The notes: generated by a model not told the origin, from the letters alone. A stretch of DNA of 64,000 nt from Thiocystis violacea (GCF_016583575.1 NZ_NRRG01000016.1:25693-89692); one strand, 5' to 3'; positions 30,118-39,221 are shown, counted from the stretch's first letter. Numbers and translations are program-made.

Positions 30118-30891
30118 TCAGTCGCCGCCTTCTTCCAGCATCGAGTCGCCGTCGTCCCCAAGCAACCGCCGCACCACGATTCCCGCGAGCATCAGCCCAA
30201 AGATGGAGGGCATGTAGCTCAGGGTTCCATTGACGGCGCGCGCGCGTCCACGTCCGGTCTCTCGCGGCGGCGCGGGTGGGCGTGGTGTCTCGTCGGACCA
30301 GACGACCGTGAGCCCACGCCCAACCCCACGCCGACGCAGGCGGGTGCGGACCTCGCGCGCCAGGGCGCAGACCTGGGTGTCCATGAGATCGCCGACCCGT
30401 ACCCGTGTCGGATCCAGACGGCCTCCGGCCCCCATGCTGCTGACGATGGGTCGCCCCAGGCGTAGGGCGGTCTCGATCAGGGATAGCTTGCTGGACAGGC
30501 TGTCGATGGCGTCGATGATCTGATCGAAGCCGCCGGAGAGGTCGCCCTCCATGTGGTCCTCGTCGAGAAAGGTCTGGATTAGGGTCAGTCGGCAGGCCGG
30601 ATTGATCTCGGCGATACGCTCGGCCATGACCTGGGTCTTGAGCCGTCCGATCGTCGAGCCCAAGGCCGGGAGCTGGCGATTCAGGTTGGTGGGATCCACC
30701 CGATCGTGATCCGCCAGGGTGAGCGCGCCAACTCCGGCCCGCGCCAGTGCCTCGGCGGCGTAGGAGCCGACGCCGCCAAGCCCGGCTACCAGGACATGGC
30801 TGGCGCGCAGCCGCGCCACGCCATCGTCGCCCACCAGGATCCGGGTGCGGTCCGAGAGCGGGTCATCCTCCGGTGGTTCGGTCCGGCTCAT
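30118..30891 (-). CDS. tcdA: tRNA threonylcarbamoyladenosine dehydratase
   Basis: ATP-dependent cyclisation of t6A37 to ct6A in tRNAs (formerly CsdL/YgdL). 257 residues, E1-like fold. ATP-binding VLVAGLGGVGSYAAEALARAG, then LADHDRVDPTNLNRQ, IDAIDSLSSKLSLI and GAGGRLDPTRV. A C-terminal hydrophobic segment (SIFGLMLAGIVVRRLLG) is normal for the family. Its ATG overlaps the tatD stop (ATGA). Confidence 0.95.
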   Translation of the reverse strand: MSRTEPPEDDPLSDRTRILVGDDGVARLRASHVLVAGLGGVGSYAAEALARAGVGALTLADHDRVDPTNLNRQLPALGSTIGRLKTQVMAERIAEINPACRLTLIQTFLDEDHMEGDLSGGFDQIIDAIDSLSSKLSLIETALRLGRPIVSSMGAGGRLDPTRVRVGDLMDTQVCALAREVRTRLRRRGVGRGLTVVWSDETPRPPAPPRETGRGRARAVNGTLSYMPSIFGLMLAGIVVRRLLGDDGDSMLEEGGD

Positions 30892-31664
30892 GCCAGGCTC
30901 AAGACCTCTCGGGCGTTCGCGGTCGTGCGCGACGCGACCTCGGTCGGATCCAGGTCGCGGATGCGGGCCAGCGTCGTCAGCACATCCGGAAGATACTCCG
31001 GGCTGTTGCGCTCGCCCTGGTGCGCGGCGACCGTCATGTCGGGCGCGTCGGTTTCCAGCACCAGACCCTCCAGCGGAAGTTGTGTCGCCAGTCGTCGCAG
31101 CTTGCTGGAACGCTCGAAGGTCAGCATGCCGCCGAATCCGAGCTTGAACCCCAGATCCAGATAGTGTCGACCCTGTTCCTGGCTGCCGTTGAAGGCGTGG
31201 GCGATCCCGCCCCGCACCGGGATCCGTCGCAGCGTGTACAGAACCTGATCGTGGGCCTTGCGGACATGCAGCAGCACCGGCAGTCGCGCCTCGCGGGCGA
31301 TGGCCAGTTGGCGCTCGAAGAGTCGCTGCTGGCCCCTGGGATCCAGGTCGCCGACATGGTAGTCGAGCCCGATCTCACCGATCGCGACCGGATGGTGCTC
31401 GGCCAGGAGCCTCTCCAGAGCGGACAAATCCTCGTCACGATGCCGGTCGAGATAGACGGGATGCAACCCCAGGGAGGAATAGAGGCGCGGCCCCTCGACT
31501 GGGGCCGCCAAGCAGAGCGCGAGCAATCCGGGCCATCCCTCGGCATGGATGGCCGGCACCACCAGCGCGGCGACCCCAGTCGCCCGAGTCCCGGCCAGGA
31601 CCGCGTCGCGATCGGCGTCGAACTCGGCCACGTCAAGATGACAGTGGGTATCGATCAGATCCAT
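30888..31664 (-). CDS. TatD-family metal-dependent hydrolase
   Basis: 258 residues from the ATG at 31662-31664 (MDLIDTHCHLD). Metal ligands are in DTHCHLD, GEIGLDYH, LLHVRKAHDQ and LETDAPDM. The family includes 3'-5' DNA/RNA exonucleases (TatD, YcfH, YjjV); this one is probably a YjjV-like member, which is inferred from length and motifs only. Overlaps tcdA by 4 bases and follows the NYN gene by 8 bases, so the three are likely one transcription unit. Confidence 0.9.
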   Translation of the reverse strand: MDLIDTHCHLDVAEFDADRDAVLAGTRATGVAALVVPAIHAEGWPGLLALCLAAPVEGPRLYSSLGLHPVYLDRHRDEDLSALERLLAEHHPVAIGEIGLDYHVGDLDPRGQQRLFERQLAIAREARLPVLLHVRKAHDQVLYTLRRIPVRGGIAHAFNGSQEQGRHYLDLGFKLGFGGMLTFERSSKLRRLATQLPLEGLVLETDAPDMTVAAHQGERNSPEYLPDVLTTLARIRDLDPTEVASRTTANAREVLSLA

Positions 31665-31672
31665 CGCGCCGA

Positions 31673-32422
31673 TCAGGCCCCGGCCGCGCCCTTGGGATCG
31701 CGGACATAGATGGCCTTGTGCGGCCCGCGCCCGATCATCCGCTCCTCCAGATCGAAGAGCTGGATCGCCTTGAGCAGACCGCTGAGCTTGGCGTACCCAT
31801 AGTTGCGCGAGTCGAACTCCGGGCTGCGCTTGGCGATGGCCGAACCGACCGGCCCCAAGGCGGCCCAACCCGTGTCGTCGGCGGCGCTGTCGAGGGCATG
31901 ACGCAGGAGGGCCACCAGCTTGACGTCGTGCTTGAGTTCCTTCCCGCTCTTGCGCGTGGAGGAATCACCGCCAGCCGCATACTCGCGCAGCACCTCGGTG
32001 AAGACGAACTTGTCGCAGGCCGCCACGAAGGGCTCGGGGGTCTTCTGCTCGCCGAATCCATAGACCGTCATGCCCGACTCGCGCAGCCGCGAGGCCAGAC
32101 GGGTGAAGTCGCTGTCGCTGGAGACGATGCAGAACCCCTCGAAGTTGCGCGAATAGAGCAGGTCCATGGCGTCGATCATCATGGCCCCATCGGTGGAGTT
32201 CTTGCCCTTGGTGTAGCGGAACTGCTGGATGGGCTGGATCGAATAGCGCAGGAGCGTCTCCTTCCAGGCCCCGAGATTGGGCAGGGTCCAGTCCCCATAG
32301 ATGCGCTTGACGTGCGCGGTGCCGTATTTGGCGATTTCGGCCAAGAGGCCCTCGACGATGCTCGCCTGGGCGTTATCGGCATCGATCAGTACCGCGAGCT
32401 TCAGATTGTCGGTCTGGGTCAT
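31673..32422 (-). CDS. NYN-domain (LabA-like) protein with C-terminal LOTUS/OST-HTH-like region
   Basis: 249 residues from the ATG at 32420-32422, with AGGA in front; a longer start at 32437 is possible. PIN-like NYN domain about residues 8-150: AVLIDADNAQ (first catalytic Asp pair), TDGAMMIDAMDLLY, and CIVSSDSDFTRLASRLRE. The C-terminal 75 residues (LRHALDSAADDTGWAALGPVGSAIAKR) resemble OST-HTH RNA-binding domains. Predicted RNA-directed nuclease or RNA-binding protein; target unknown. Confidence 0.85.
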   Translation of the reverse strand: MTQTDNLKLAVLIDADNAQASIVEGLLAEIAKYGTAHVKRIYGDWTLPNLGAWKETLLRYSIQPIQQFRYTKGKNSTDGAMMIDAMDLLYSRNFEGFCIVSSDSDFTRLASRLRESGMTVYGFGEQKTPEPFVAACDKFVFTEVLREYAAGGDSSTRKSGKELKHDVKLVALLRHALDSAADDTGWAALGPVGSAIAKRSPEFDSRNYGYAKLSGLLKAIQLFDLEERMIGRGPHKAIYVRDPKGAAGA

Positions 32423-32485
32423 GGGTCCTGGTTCCATGGTTCATGAAAAACGCCTGGTTCGACCGCTCCCCTTATGGAGCGGGCC

Positions 32486-33025
32486 TCACCACATGAGATC
32501 GTCCGGCACCTGGAAGTCCGCGTAGGGATCGTCCGCGCTCGCCTCCTCCGTGGGCCGGTTGAACACCAGCACCAGGGAGGCCTCGCGGGCCATGACCCGT
32601 TCGGCGATCTCGGCCGGGATCACCTCGTAGAAGGCATCCTGGCGCACGATCGCGAGCTTTCCGGAGACCAGTCTGGCGTGTTGCTCCTTGCTGACATGGA
32701 TGCGCTTGAGGGTGTTCCCATCCGTGAAGTTGTAGGCCAGATCACCGCCGTCGCGCACCACCCGGTGAACGTGGATGAGCTGACGGATCTCGTTCTCCGC
32801 CGCGCGCAGCGCCGCCTCTTCCTGACGCTTGCGATTCAACTCGCGATCGCGCGTCGCCTTCTCGGTCTGGGCGCGCTGGGCGGCCTGACGTGCTTCCTGT
32901 TCGGCCGGCGAGACCAGTTGACCCGTCTGCTTGACCTGCTTGCGCTTCGTCGTGCGTGTCTGCTTGAGCTTCTGCTCATTGACCAGGCCCGCCTTGAGGA
33001 GCTGTTCTTGGAGTGAGTTACCCAC
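32486..33025 (-). CDS. DUF2058 protein (YaiL-like)
   Basis: 179 residues from the GTG at 33023-33025 (MGNSLQEQLLKAGLVNEQKLK), the family start; the open frame upstream lacks similarity. Lys/Arg/Gln-rich coiled middle (about 30-95), then the globular C-terminal part with VHRVVRDGGDLAYNFTDGNTLKRIHV. Probably a nucleic-acid-associated protein, but function is not established. Ends 63 bases before the NYN gene. Confidence 0.85.
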   Translation of the reverse strand: MGNSLQEQLLKAGLVNEQKLKQTRTTKRKQVKQTGQLVSPAEQEARQAAQRAQTEKATRDRELNRKRQEEAALRAAENEIRQLIHVHRVVRDGGDLAYNFTDGNTLKRIHVSKEQHARLVSGKLAIVRQDAFYEVIPAEIAERVMAREASLVLVFNRPTEEASADDPYADFQVPDDLMW

Positions 33026-33210
33026 GAGGAGGTTCTCCGGAATAGAGTTCGGGATGGAAAGGCCGCCTGGCATCGCCGGGTGGCGGATCACGCCGAGCCA
33101 CGCGGGATGGCGCCCGGACATCGATCGACGCACTGGCATGCCGACAGGATCCAACAGCCGGGGGTTCGAGGCAAGTCCGCCCCGTCGCGCACCGGCGTTC
33201 AAGCACGACT

Positions 33211-33240
33211 TTGTCCCCGAGCACTCCTGACGGTTACAAT
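33211..33240 (+). promoter_or_regulatory. Sigma70-type promoter upstream of the Skp/OmpH gene
   Basis: TTGTCC, 18-base spacer, TACAAT. The start of transcription would fall about 150 bases before the ATG at 33396, leaving a long leader. The divergent region 33026-33395 has no other gene; I saw no clear promoter for the DUF2058 gene. Confidence 0.55.
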
Positions 33241-33395
33241 CGGCCCGCCGAGAATCACGAGCCAATCCTCGCCGGGGAGTCGAGCGATCCCCCGGCTCCG
33301 GCTTGGCGCGGCACCGCATCCCTGGGTTGCCTGGCCGATGCCCGCGGCGATCCAATCAACCCATCCCGATACGCCACATCCCATGGAGTGAATTC

Positions 33396-33911
33396 ATGAC
33401 CCGTCCGTTTCTGTTCGTCGCGCTGATCCTCGGTCTGATCCTGCCGGTCCAGGCGTCGAGCAATAGCAGTGTCGGCTTCGTCGATATGCAAAAGGTTCTG
33501 GAGGAAAGCAAGCTCGGTAAGCGCCTGCAGGAGCAACTGCGCAAGGACTTCGAGCCCCGCGCCAAGGTTCTGGCCGGGGAAGAGCAAGAAATCAACAAGA
33601 TGCAGCAGGAGCTGGCGAAGGACAAGCCATTGATGAGCAACGACCAGGTCGCCAAGAAGGAAAAGGAAATCCAGGGCCGTATCGAGGCTTACCAAAAGAA
33701 GGCGCTCCCGGTCCAGCAGGATCTGATGAAGACGCAGCAGGAAAAGGGTCGGGAGATCGTCGGTCCCGCGCGGGAAGCCGTGAAGACGATCGCCAAGAAA
33801 AAGAAGCTCGGCATGGTGTTCGAGCGCGGCGCCGGAGGTCTGATCTACACGGACGAGGGGCTGGACATCACCGGGGACGTGATCAAGCAATTGGACGCGA
33901 CGACCAAGTAG
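33396..33911 (+). CDS. OmpH/Skp-family periplasmic chaperone
   Basis: 171 residues from the ATG at 33396, with GGAG upstream. Signal peptide about residues 1-20 (FVALILGLILPVQA). SVGFVDMQKVLEESKLGKRL begins the OmpH domain, with a Lys/Glu/Gln-rich helical tentacle region (about 45-125) and the typical end GLIYTDEGLDITGDVIKQL. Holds unfolded outer-membrane proteins in the periplasm. Here it is away from the bamA-lpxD locus where skp usually lies, so it may be a paralogue. Confidence 0.85.
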   Translation: MTRPFLFVALILGLILPVQASSNSSVGFVDMQKVLEESKLGKRLQEQLRKDFEPRAKVLAGEEQEINKMQQELAKDKPLMSNDQVAKKEKEIQGRIEAYQKKALPVQQDLMKTQQEKGREIVGPAREAVKTIAKKKKLGMVFERGAGGLIYTDEGLDITGDVIKQLDATTK

Positions 33912-33941
33912 CGGACTCCAGCGCGGACCCTGCCTAGCGAT

Positions 33942-33964
33942 CATGGCGGCACCGTGCCGCCATG
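33942..33964 (+). terminator. Hairpin after the Skp/OmpH gene
   Basis: CATGGCGGCA and TGCCGCCATG form a perfect 10-bp stem with a CCG loop, 31 bases past the stop codon. A short TGTTTC follows 12 bases later; no proper T-tract. Probable transcription end or RNA-stabilising hairpin. Confidence 0.5.
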
Positions 33965-33975
33965 TGACCGGACTG

Positions 33976-34003
33976 TTTCAGGTGGCGGCCCCTGGGGTAT
34001 ACT
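33976..34003 (+). promoter_or_regulatory. Candidate promoter at the start of a 350-base gene-free leader
   Basis: TTTCAG, 16-base spacer, TATACT (33998-34003). The -10 is strong. The following bases up to 34353 hold no coding frame that looks real on either strand, so the transcript would be either a long leader for the DUF465 gene or a small RNA. Confidence 0.35.
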
Positions 34004-34353
34004 CCGGCCGCCTTGGGCGTTCCGCGCCGCCGCCTGGTGGGCATGGGAAACGCCGCCGAATCAAACGATGCGAGCAACCTGATGTTCACGCGGGCCGGTT
34101 CCGGTTTTCAACGGCGCGGTGAGTATCCGGCCTCGGGACGCGCCCGCGATGGCTGACTCATGGAGAGGCCGACGACGGCGAGCGCCCCAGTCCCGAGCCG
34201 AGCCGTCCCCGCGGCATCCGCTGGTCGCGCCGCGTCCGTTCAGGATCGACGACCAGGATGGGTGGCCGTCGCCCAAGCTCGAACTCACTCTTAATCCATC
34301 TTGACCGCGCGCGTTGGACGCGTGGCGGCCTCCGTCAATGAGGAGCGGACCAC

Positions 34354-34590
34354 ATGCTTGGTGAATCACACGACCTGCTTCACGAGTTCCCCGATCTGGA
34401 GCAGAAAATCGCGAACCTGAGGGCGGACAACCCGGAGTTCGCGGAGATCATGGACCAGTACGATGGGCTGGATGCGCGCGTGCGTAGCATCGAGGAGCTT
34501 GGCACGCCGGTCGCCGATGAAACCATCGAGGATCTGAAGAAGGAGCGCCTCCTCCTCAAGGATACGCTCTACGCCATGCTCCGGGCCTGA
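34354..34590 (+). CDS. DUF465 (YdcH-family) small protein
   Basis: 78 residues, mostly alpha-helical and charged. HDLLHEFPDLEQKIANLRADNPEF and KKERLLLKDTLYAMLRA are typical of DUF465/YdcH. Function is unknown; members are small helical hairpins. GAGGAG lies about 12 bases upstream of the ATG. Confidence 0.85.
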   Translation: MLGESHDLLHEFPDLEQKIANLRADNPEFAEIMDQYDGLDARVRSIEELGTPVADETIEDLKKERLLLKDTLYAMLRA

Positions 34591-34895
34591 ACCGACCATC
34601 GAGACCGGACTCGACAAGGGTCCGGACGGCTCGGGGACGCGCCCGCATCGATCAGGATCTCCTCCTCGATCGAGGGTTGGTCCCTGGCACGGAAAGCCGG
34701 GTGCGAACCGCTGTCACGATCGGCGCCGCCGCTCGAAAACGGGCCTCGCGGACCCGGATCGCTCGCGCCCTCTAGCCCAGGATCCGGCGAGCCCCACGTC
34801 CGGCACGGAACCCCCAAGCGCGATGTCCCGCCACGGGCGCCTCCTCGGGCCGTCCCGGTCGCCGAAACCAACATCCTTGAGGGCCGTGTTTCGCC
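34591..34895. other. 305-base region without a gene
   Basis: No frame on either strand has coding character. The only structure I see is a 12-base perfect palindrome CCTCGATCGAGG at 34664-34675. I found no convincing promoter for the following hydrolase gene. Confidence 0.5.
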
Positions 34896-35528
34896 GTGCA
34901 TTTCCAGATCCTTCCAGTAACCCCCTTCCAGCAGAACTGCACCCTGTTCTGGTGCGACCGAACGCGCCGCGCGGCCATCATCGATCCTGGTGGCGACCCG
35001 GACCGCATCGACGCCCTGCTCGCCAAGCTCTCACTTGAGCCGGAGCGCATCCTGCTCACCCATGGGCACCTGGATCACGTCGGCGCGAGCGCCGAGCTGG
35101 CGCGTCGCCATGGCCTCCCGATCCTCGGCCCGCACCCGGACGATGCCTTTCTGATCCACGCCCTGCCGGAGCAATGCCGGATGTTCGGCTTCCCGCCGGT
35201 CGAGGACTTCGAGCCGGACCAGTGGCTTCAACCCGGCGACCAGGTCGAGGTCGGCCTGGAGCGGCTCGACGTCATTCATTGCCCTGGCCACACACCGGGT
35301 CATCTGGTGTTCCTAGATACCGAGAGTCGGCTCGCCCAGGTCGGCGACGTACTCTTCCGTGGTTCGATCGGGCGGACGGATTTTCCGCGCGGCAACCATC
35401 AACAACTCATCGACTCGATTCAGCGGCGGCTCTTCCCGCTCGGCGACGACATCCGCTTCATCCCAGGTCACGGACCCATGTCGACGTTCGGCGAGGAGAG
35501 ACGCAGCAACCCCTACGTCGGTGGATAG
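34896..35528 (+). CDS. Glyoxalase II-like metallo-beta-lactamase-fold hydrolase
   Basis: 210 residues from a GTG start. MBL fold: N-terminal FQQNCTLFWCD, the metal-binding LTHGHLDHVG (HxHxDH), then HCPGHTPGH, GDVLFRGSIGRTDFP and FIPGHGP. The arrangement is that of YcbL/GloC type hydrolases, which split S-lactoylglutathione in some bacteria. Second metal site residues are complete. Followed after 21 bases by the DUF349 gene. Confidence 0.9.
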   Translation: MHFQILPVTPFQQNCTLFWCDRTRRAAIIDPGGDPDRIDALLAKLSLEPERILLTHGHLDHVGASAELARRHGLPILGPHPDDAFLIHALPEQCRMFGFPPVEDFEPDQWLQPGDQVEVGLERLDVIHCPGHTPGHLVFLDTESRLAQVGDVLFRGSIGRTDFPRGNHQQLIDSIQRRLFPLGDDIRFIPGHGPMSTFGEERRSNPYVGG

Positions 35529-35549
35529 GCAAAGATTCGCGGAGCTGAC

Positions 35550-38426
35550 ATGCTATTCCAGCGCTTTCTCAAGCGGCTCAAGCCGAACGGCGACGAGACC
35601 AGGCCGGCGGTCGTTCAGCCGACGGCCAAGTCCAGAAACCAGGACGCCCTGAACGAGCAGGCGTCGAGCCACCCGGAAGCCTCCCAACGCCGCGCCGCCC
35701 TGTTAAAGGTCGACGATCCCTCGCTCGTCGCCCGGATCCTGACCCAGGATCCGGACGCGGATGTTCGCGAGGCCGCAGCGGCCCGTTTTCGCGATCTCCT
35801 GTGCGAGCCACTGTCCGGCGAGGGCGTGCTGGAACCCTTGCTCGATGGTCTCGCCCGGATCGAGGATTCCGCGTCGCTGGAACGAATCGCCACGCGGGGG
35901 CATCGACCCGAGATCCGCCGCGCGGCCATCGAGCGCCTGCATTCGCCCGCGATCCTCGCGGATCGGGCGGTTCAGGATCCGCTGGCGGCGAACCGCGCCC
36001 TGGCGATCGAGCGTCTTGAGGACAAGGCCGCGCTCGAGGAGGTCGCGCGCCGCATCGGCAAGAAGGACAAGCACGTCTATCGCACGGCGCGCGAGAAGCT
36101 GCGTCTGATCGCCGAGCAGGAAGAGCTTCCGCGCCGGATCCGCGAGCAGTGCGAGGAGATCCTCGCCAAGATCGAACGGCTGGGACGGCTCGGCCAATGG
36201 GCGCAGGATCGTGCCCTGCTGGAGCACCTGGATCGCCAATGGGCCGGTCTCCAGGACCATGCCGACCCCGAATCGCGGGCACGCTTTCAATCCGAGCGCG
36301 AACGCTTTCTCGCGGCCCATGAGGCGCACGCCCGCGAAAACACGACCCAAATCGCCGAGCGGGAGGCTGGGGAGGCGGTTCGGGCGAAAGCCGAGGCCCT
36401 GCTCGAAGCGTTCGCCCAACTCCAGGGTCAACAGGATGAAGAGACGCTGACCGCCGAAGGCGAGCGTCTTGCGGCGGCCTGGGAAGCCCTGCCGGCCAAA
36501 CACCGGGCCGCGCTTGAGCCGCGCTATCGGGAACTCACGCGGGCGACCCACGCGGCCCGCCAGACCTTCGCCAGCCAACGCGACCTGGCGGGGCGCCTGA
36601 GCAAGACGGCGACCAGGATCGAGCGGATGCTCGGCGAGTCCAAGCCACTGGACCAGAAAAAGGCCAGACAACTGCTCGACCAGGGCGGCGAGTTGCTCGC
36701 CCAAGCGTCGGACGCGGATTCAGCCCAGGCGTTCCAGGCACTCGCGGAACGACTGGAGACACGCCTGCACAACCAGCGCAAACACGCCGAGCAGCGACTC
36801 CAGCCGTTTTCCGAACGACTCGCGGAGTTGGAGACACACCTGGCCGAGGGCGAACTCAGGAAGGCGGACCCACTCTATCAAAGCCTCTTGGCTGGACTGG
36901 AGGTGATCCAGACCAGCGGCATCCGTCCGAGTGAGACGGCCGGATTCGCCCAGCGGTTGCGCGCGCTGGCCCCCCGGCTCCGGGAGCTTCAGAACTGGCG
37001 ACGCTGGGGCGCCGATCAGCATCGCGAGGGGCTCTGCGCCGACATGGAGGCATTGATCGAGCAGGAGCTTCCACTCGACATCCTGGCCGAGCGACTTCAT
37101 GCATTCCAGATGGACTGGAAGGGGCTCGACAAGACCGGATCCCCGGCCAATCAGGCCCTTTGGGAGCGCTTCCATCAAGCCTCCGAGACCGTCTACGCCC
37201 GTTGCCGGCCCCACATGGAGGCTTTGGCCGTCGAACGCGAGACGAATCGGATCGCCCGCGAACAGGCCTGCGAGCGGATCGAGGACTTCCTGTCCAAGGT
37301 CGATTGGGAACATGTGGACTGGAAAAAGACCCTGCACGCCGAGCGCGACATGCGCCAGGGCTGGGCGGCCATCGGCGCGACCGAGGGACGCGCGCGCAAG
37401 CAACTGGAACGCCGCTTCCACCAATCGCTGCGCCGACTGGACCAACGGCTGGACGCCGAGCGCAAGCGCAATCAGGCGCACAAACTGGACCTGATCGAGC
37501 AGGTGCGCGCCCTGGCCGAGCAACCCGATCTCGAGGACGCCATCGAACGGACCAAGGCCCTGCAACGCGAATGGCACACCACGGTTCCCGCGCGTCAGAA
37601 GGACGAGAACAAACTCTGGCAGCGCTTCCGCGCCGCCTGCGATGCCGTCTTCGAACGTCGCGCCACGCGGCAACAGGCGCATGTCCATGAGCTGGAGGAA
37701 AACCTCGCGACGCGCGAGGCGATCTGCGCCGAGGCCGACGAACTGGCCGCGAGCGAACGGGATCCGAGGCGTCTCGCCGCCGCCCGGCGTGAATTGATCG
37801 AACGCTGGCGTGCCGCCGAGTCCCTGCCCGTGCCCCGCCAGTCGGCCGGTCCATTGGCCCAACGCTGGCAACACTGCCAGGCGGCGCTGGAGCAGCGCCA
37901 CGAGGCCGCCGAGCACAGGCGGCGCCTGGACGCACTCAATCTGCTGCGCCGGCAAGCCGAGCTATGCGAACGGCTGGAACTCGGTCTGCTCGGAGAAACC
38001 GACGAAGGGTTGACGCCGGAAGCGGCGCGCCAAACCTGGGCGACCCTGCCGACCCAAGCGGATACCGGGCTTCAACGCGCCATCGAGGCACGGTTGGAAC
38101 TGGCCATGGCCGCCGCCGAGGATCCGGCCAAGCTCCAGGCGATACGTCAGTCCTTCGCGACGAACCGCGAGCGGCTCGAACGTCTCTGTCTCCAGCTTGA
38201 AATCATCGCGGGAGTCGAGACGCCACCGGAATTCGCCCAGCAGCGGCTGGAATATCAGGTCGCCCGTCTCGCCGAGCGCATGGTCGAGGGCGAGGAGGAT
38301 CCGCTTCGAGGGGCCGGCGGACTCATCCATGAATGGTATCTGAGCGGCCCGGCTCCGCGCGACGCCTCGCTGGAGGTGCGTTTCGAGCGCGTGCGGCGCG
38401 TACTGGCGCCGGATCCGTCCGAGTAG
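35550..38426 (+). CDS. Large DUF349 repeat protein
   Basis: 958 residues, almost wholly helical and charged. The first ~200 residues look like degenerate HEAT-type repeats (RILTQDPDADVREAAAARFR, EIRRAAIERL). From about 520 onward there are DUF349 modules recognisable by patterns such as 'W-K-x-x-G...NQALWERFHQA' and 'LWQRFRAACDAVFERR'. No signal peptide or membrane helix. DUF349 proteins are widespread in gammaproteobacteria with no settled function. Follows the hydrolase gene by 21 bases, probably same transcript. Confidence 0.85.
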   Translation: MLFQRFLKRLKPNGDETRPAVVQPTAKSRNQDALNEQASSHPEASQRRAALLKVDDPSLVARILTQDPDADVREAAAARFRDLLCEPLSGEGVLEPLLDGLARIEDSASLERIATRGHRPEIRRAAIERLHSPAILADRAVQDPLAANRALAIERLEDKAALEEVARRIGKKDKHVYRTAREKLRLIAEQEELPRRIREQCEEILAKIERLGRLGQWAQDRALLEHLDRQWAGLQDHADPESRARFQSERERFLAAHEAHARENTTQIAEREAGEAVRAKAEALLEAFAQLQGQQDEETLTAEGERLAAAWEALPAKHRAALEPRYRELTRATHAARQTFASQRDLAGRLSKTATRIERMLGESKPLDQKKARQLLDQGGELLAQASDADSAQAFQALAERLETRLHNQRKHAEQRLQPFSERLAELETHLAEGELRKADPLYQSLLAGLEVIQTSGIRPSETAGFAQRLRALAPRLRELQNWRRWGADQHREGLCADMEALIEQELPLDILAERLHAFQMDWKGLDKTGSPANQALWERFHQASETVYARCRPHMEALAVERETNRIAREQACERIEDFLSKVDWEHVDWKKTLHAERDMRQGWAAIGATEGRARKQLERRFHQSLRRLDQRLDAERKRNQAHKLDLIEQVRALAEQPDLEDAIERTKALQREWHTTVPARQKDENKLWQRFRAACDAVFERRATRQQAHVHELEENLATREAICAEADELAASERDPRRLAAARRELIERWRAAESLPVPRQSAGPLAQRWQHCQAALEQRHEAAEHRRRLDALNLLRRQAELCERLELGLLGETDEGLTPEAARQTWATLPTQADTGLQRAIEARLELAMAAAEDPAKLQAIRQSFATNRERLERLCLQLEIIAGVETPPEFAQQRLEYQVARLAERMVEGEEDPLRGAGGLIHEWYLSGPAPRDASLEVRFERVRRVLAPDPSE

Positions 38427-38460
38427 GGGCCTTCCCAGTCTCCACATCACCCAGGACCGG

Positions 38461-38563
38461 GATCCGCCGGGGCGCCAGGCCCGGCGATCCCGCGCACCGA
38501 GGCCGATCAACCATCGCCGCCGCGCTCGGCGATATAGGCCAGCGCCTTGTCGAGCCGGCGCTG
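38461..38563 (-). pseudogene. Remnant copy of gltX 3' end with downstream hairpin
   Basis: These about 103 bases match 39119-39221 with one single-base gap and roughly 15 differences. Read on the minus strand they encode RRLDKALAYIAERGGDG then a stop, a variant of the end of GltX here ([17 protein letters not shown]). Similarity stops abruptly upstream of the first Arg, so only the final 17 codons survive. The differences are mostly conservative at protein level, suggesting the copy came from a diverged gltX, not a recent copy of the neighbour. Confidence 0.7.
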
Positions 38564-38603
38564 ATCTGGTTCTCGCGGGCGGGCATCTAATCAGGCATGG
38601 GTC

Positions 38604-38933
38604 TCAAAGCAACTTCACGAGTGCCGCGATCGCCGCGACCTGGGCGAACATCAGCGGCACGAGCCATTTCAGCAGATCAATCTTGACGCGCTCGATATCG
38701 AGCTTGAGTTCGGAGCGTAGCTGTTCGATTTCGATCTTGAGATCGGCGCGTACCTGCTCGATCTCTTTTTGCAGCCGCAGCTCGGACTCGCGCACGTGGC
38801 CTTGGGTGGCCAACTCAGGCAGATGCGGATAGCGATCCTCCAGTCGCTCGAAGGCCGTGGCGATCACCCGAGCTCGGGTACGATCATCGGGGGCCGTGCT
38901 CAAGGCTTCGTACAACTCGACAACGGAACTCAT
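38604..38933 (-). CDS. Small coiled-coil membrane protein (CCDC90/DUF1640-like)
   Basis: 109 residues from the ATG at 38931-38933, with GGAGG eight bases upstream. Residues about 45-90 are heptad repeats (LRLQKEIEQVRADLKIEIEQ) and the C-terminus is a single transmembrane helix (WLVPLMFAQVAAIAALVKLL). This layout is that of DUF1640/CCDC90 proteins, often found near mobile or toxin-antitoxin genes; function unknown. It sits between two partial copies of the gltX end, which suggests it arrived by insertion. Confidence 0.75.
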   Translation of the reverse strand: MSSVVELYEALSTAPDDRTRARVIATAFERLEDRYPHLPELATQGHVRESELRLQKEIEQVRADLKIEIEQLRSELKLDIERVKIDLLKWLVPLMFAQVAAIAALVKLL

Positions 38934-39118
38934 CGACGTGGCCTCCAAACCAGATTCTGTTGTGTCCTAGAGTACGCATCGCACACCTCGGAACCAAGTC
39001 CTGGTTACGCCCTGTCAAGCGCACGAACGGCTGTTTCTTGGAGATTCCAGGCGGATCGACGTGGCCTTCAGTGTCCAGTATCGTGGAAGAACAACGCATC
39101 GAGCGTGAGCACGATCAG

Positions 39119-39221
39119 GATCCGCCGGGGCGCCAAGCCCCGAGGATCACGCGCACCGACGCCGGTCAGCCCTCGCCGCCGCGCTCGGCGATATAGACCA
39201 GCGCCTTGTCGATGCGGCGCA
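39119..39221. repeat. Second arm of the gltX-end duplication, including a hairpin
   Basis: Covers the last codons of gltX and 47 bases beyond its stop, matching 38461-38563. Beyond the stop (minus strand) GATCC-T-CGGGGC and GCCCCG-GC-GGATC can pair around TTGGC, a likely transcription-end hairpin without a T-tract. The rest of the gap up to 38934 shows no gene. Confidence 0.7.

Noticed and set aside
34119..34304. Short plus-strand frame before the DUF465 gene
   Set aside because: No ribosome site, Arg/Pro/Ser-rich, no domain; treated as gene-free leader.
34664..34675. Palindrome CCTCGATCGAGG as an operator
   Set aside because: A single 12-base palindrome in GC-rich spacer, not next to a start codon or promoter; not enough to call.
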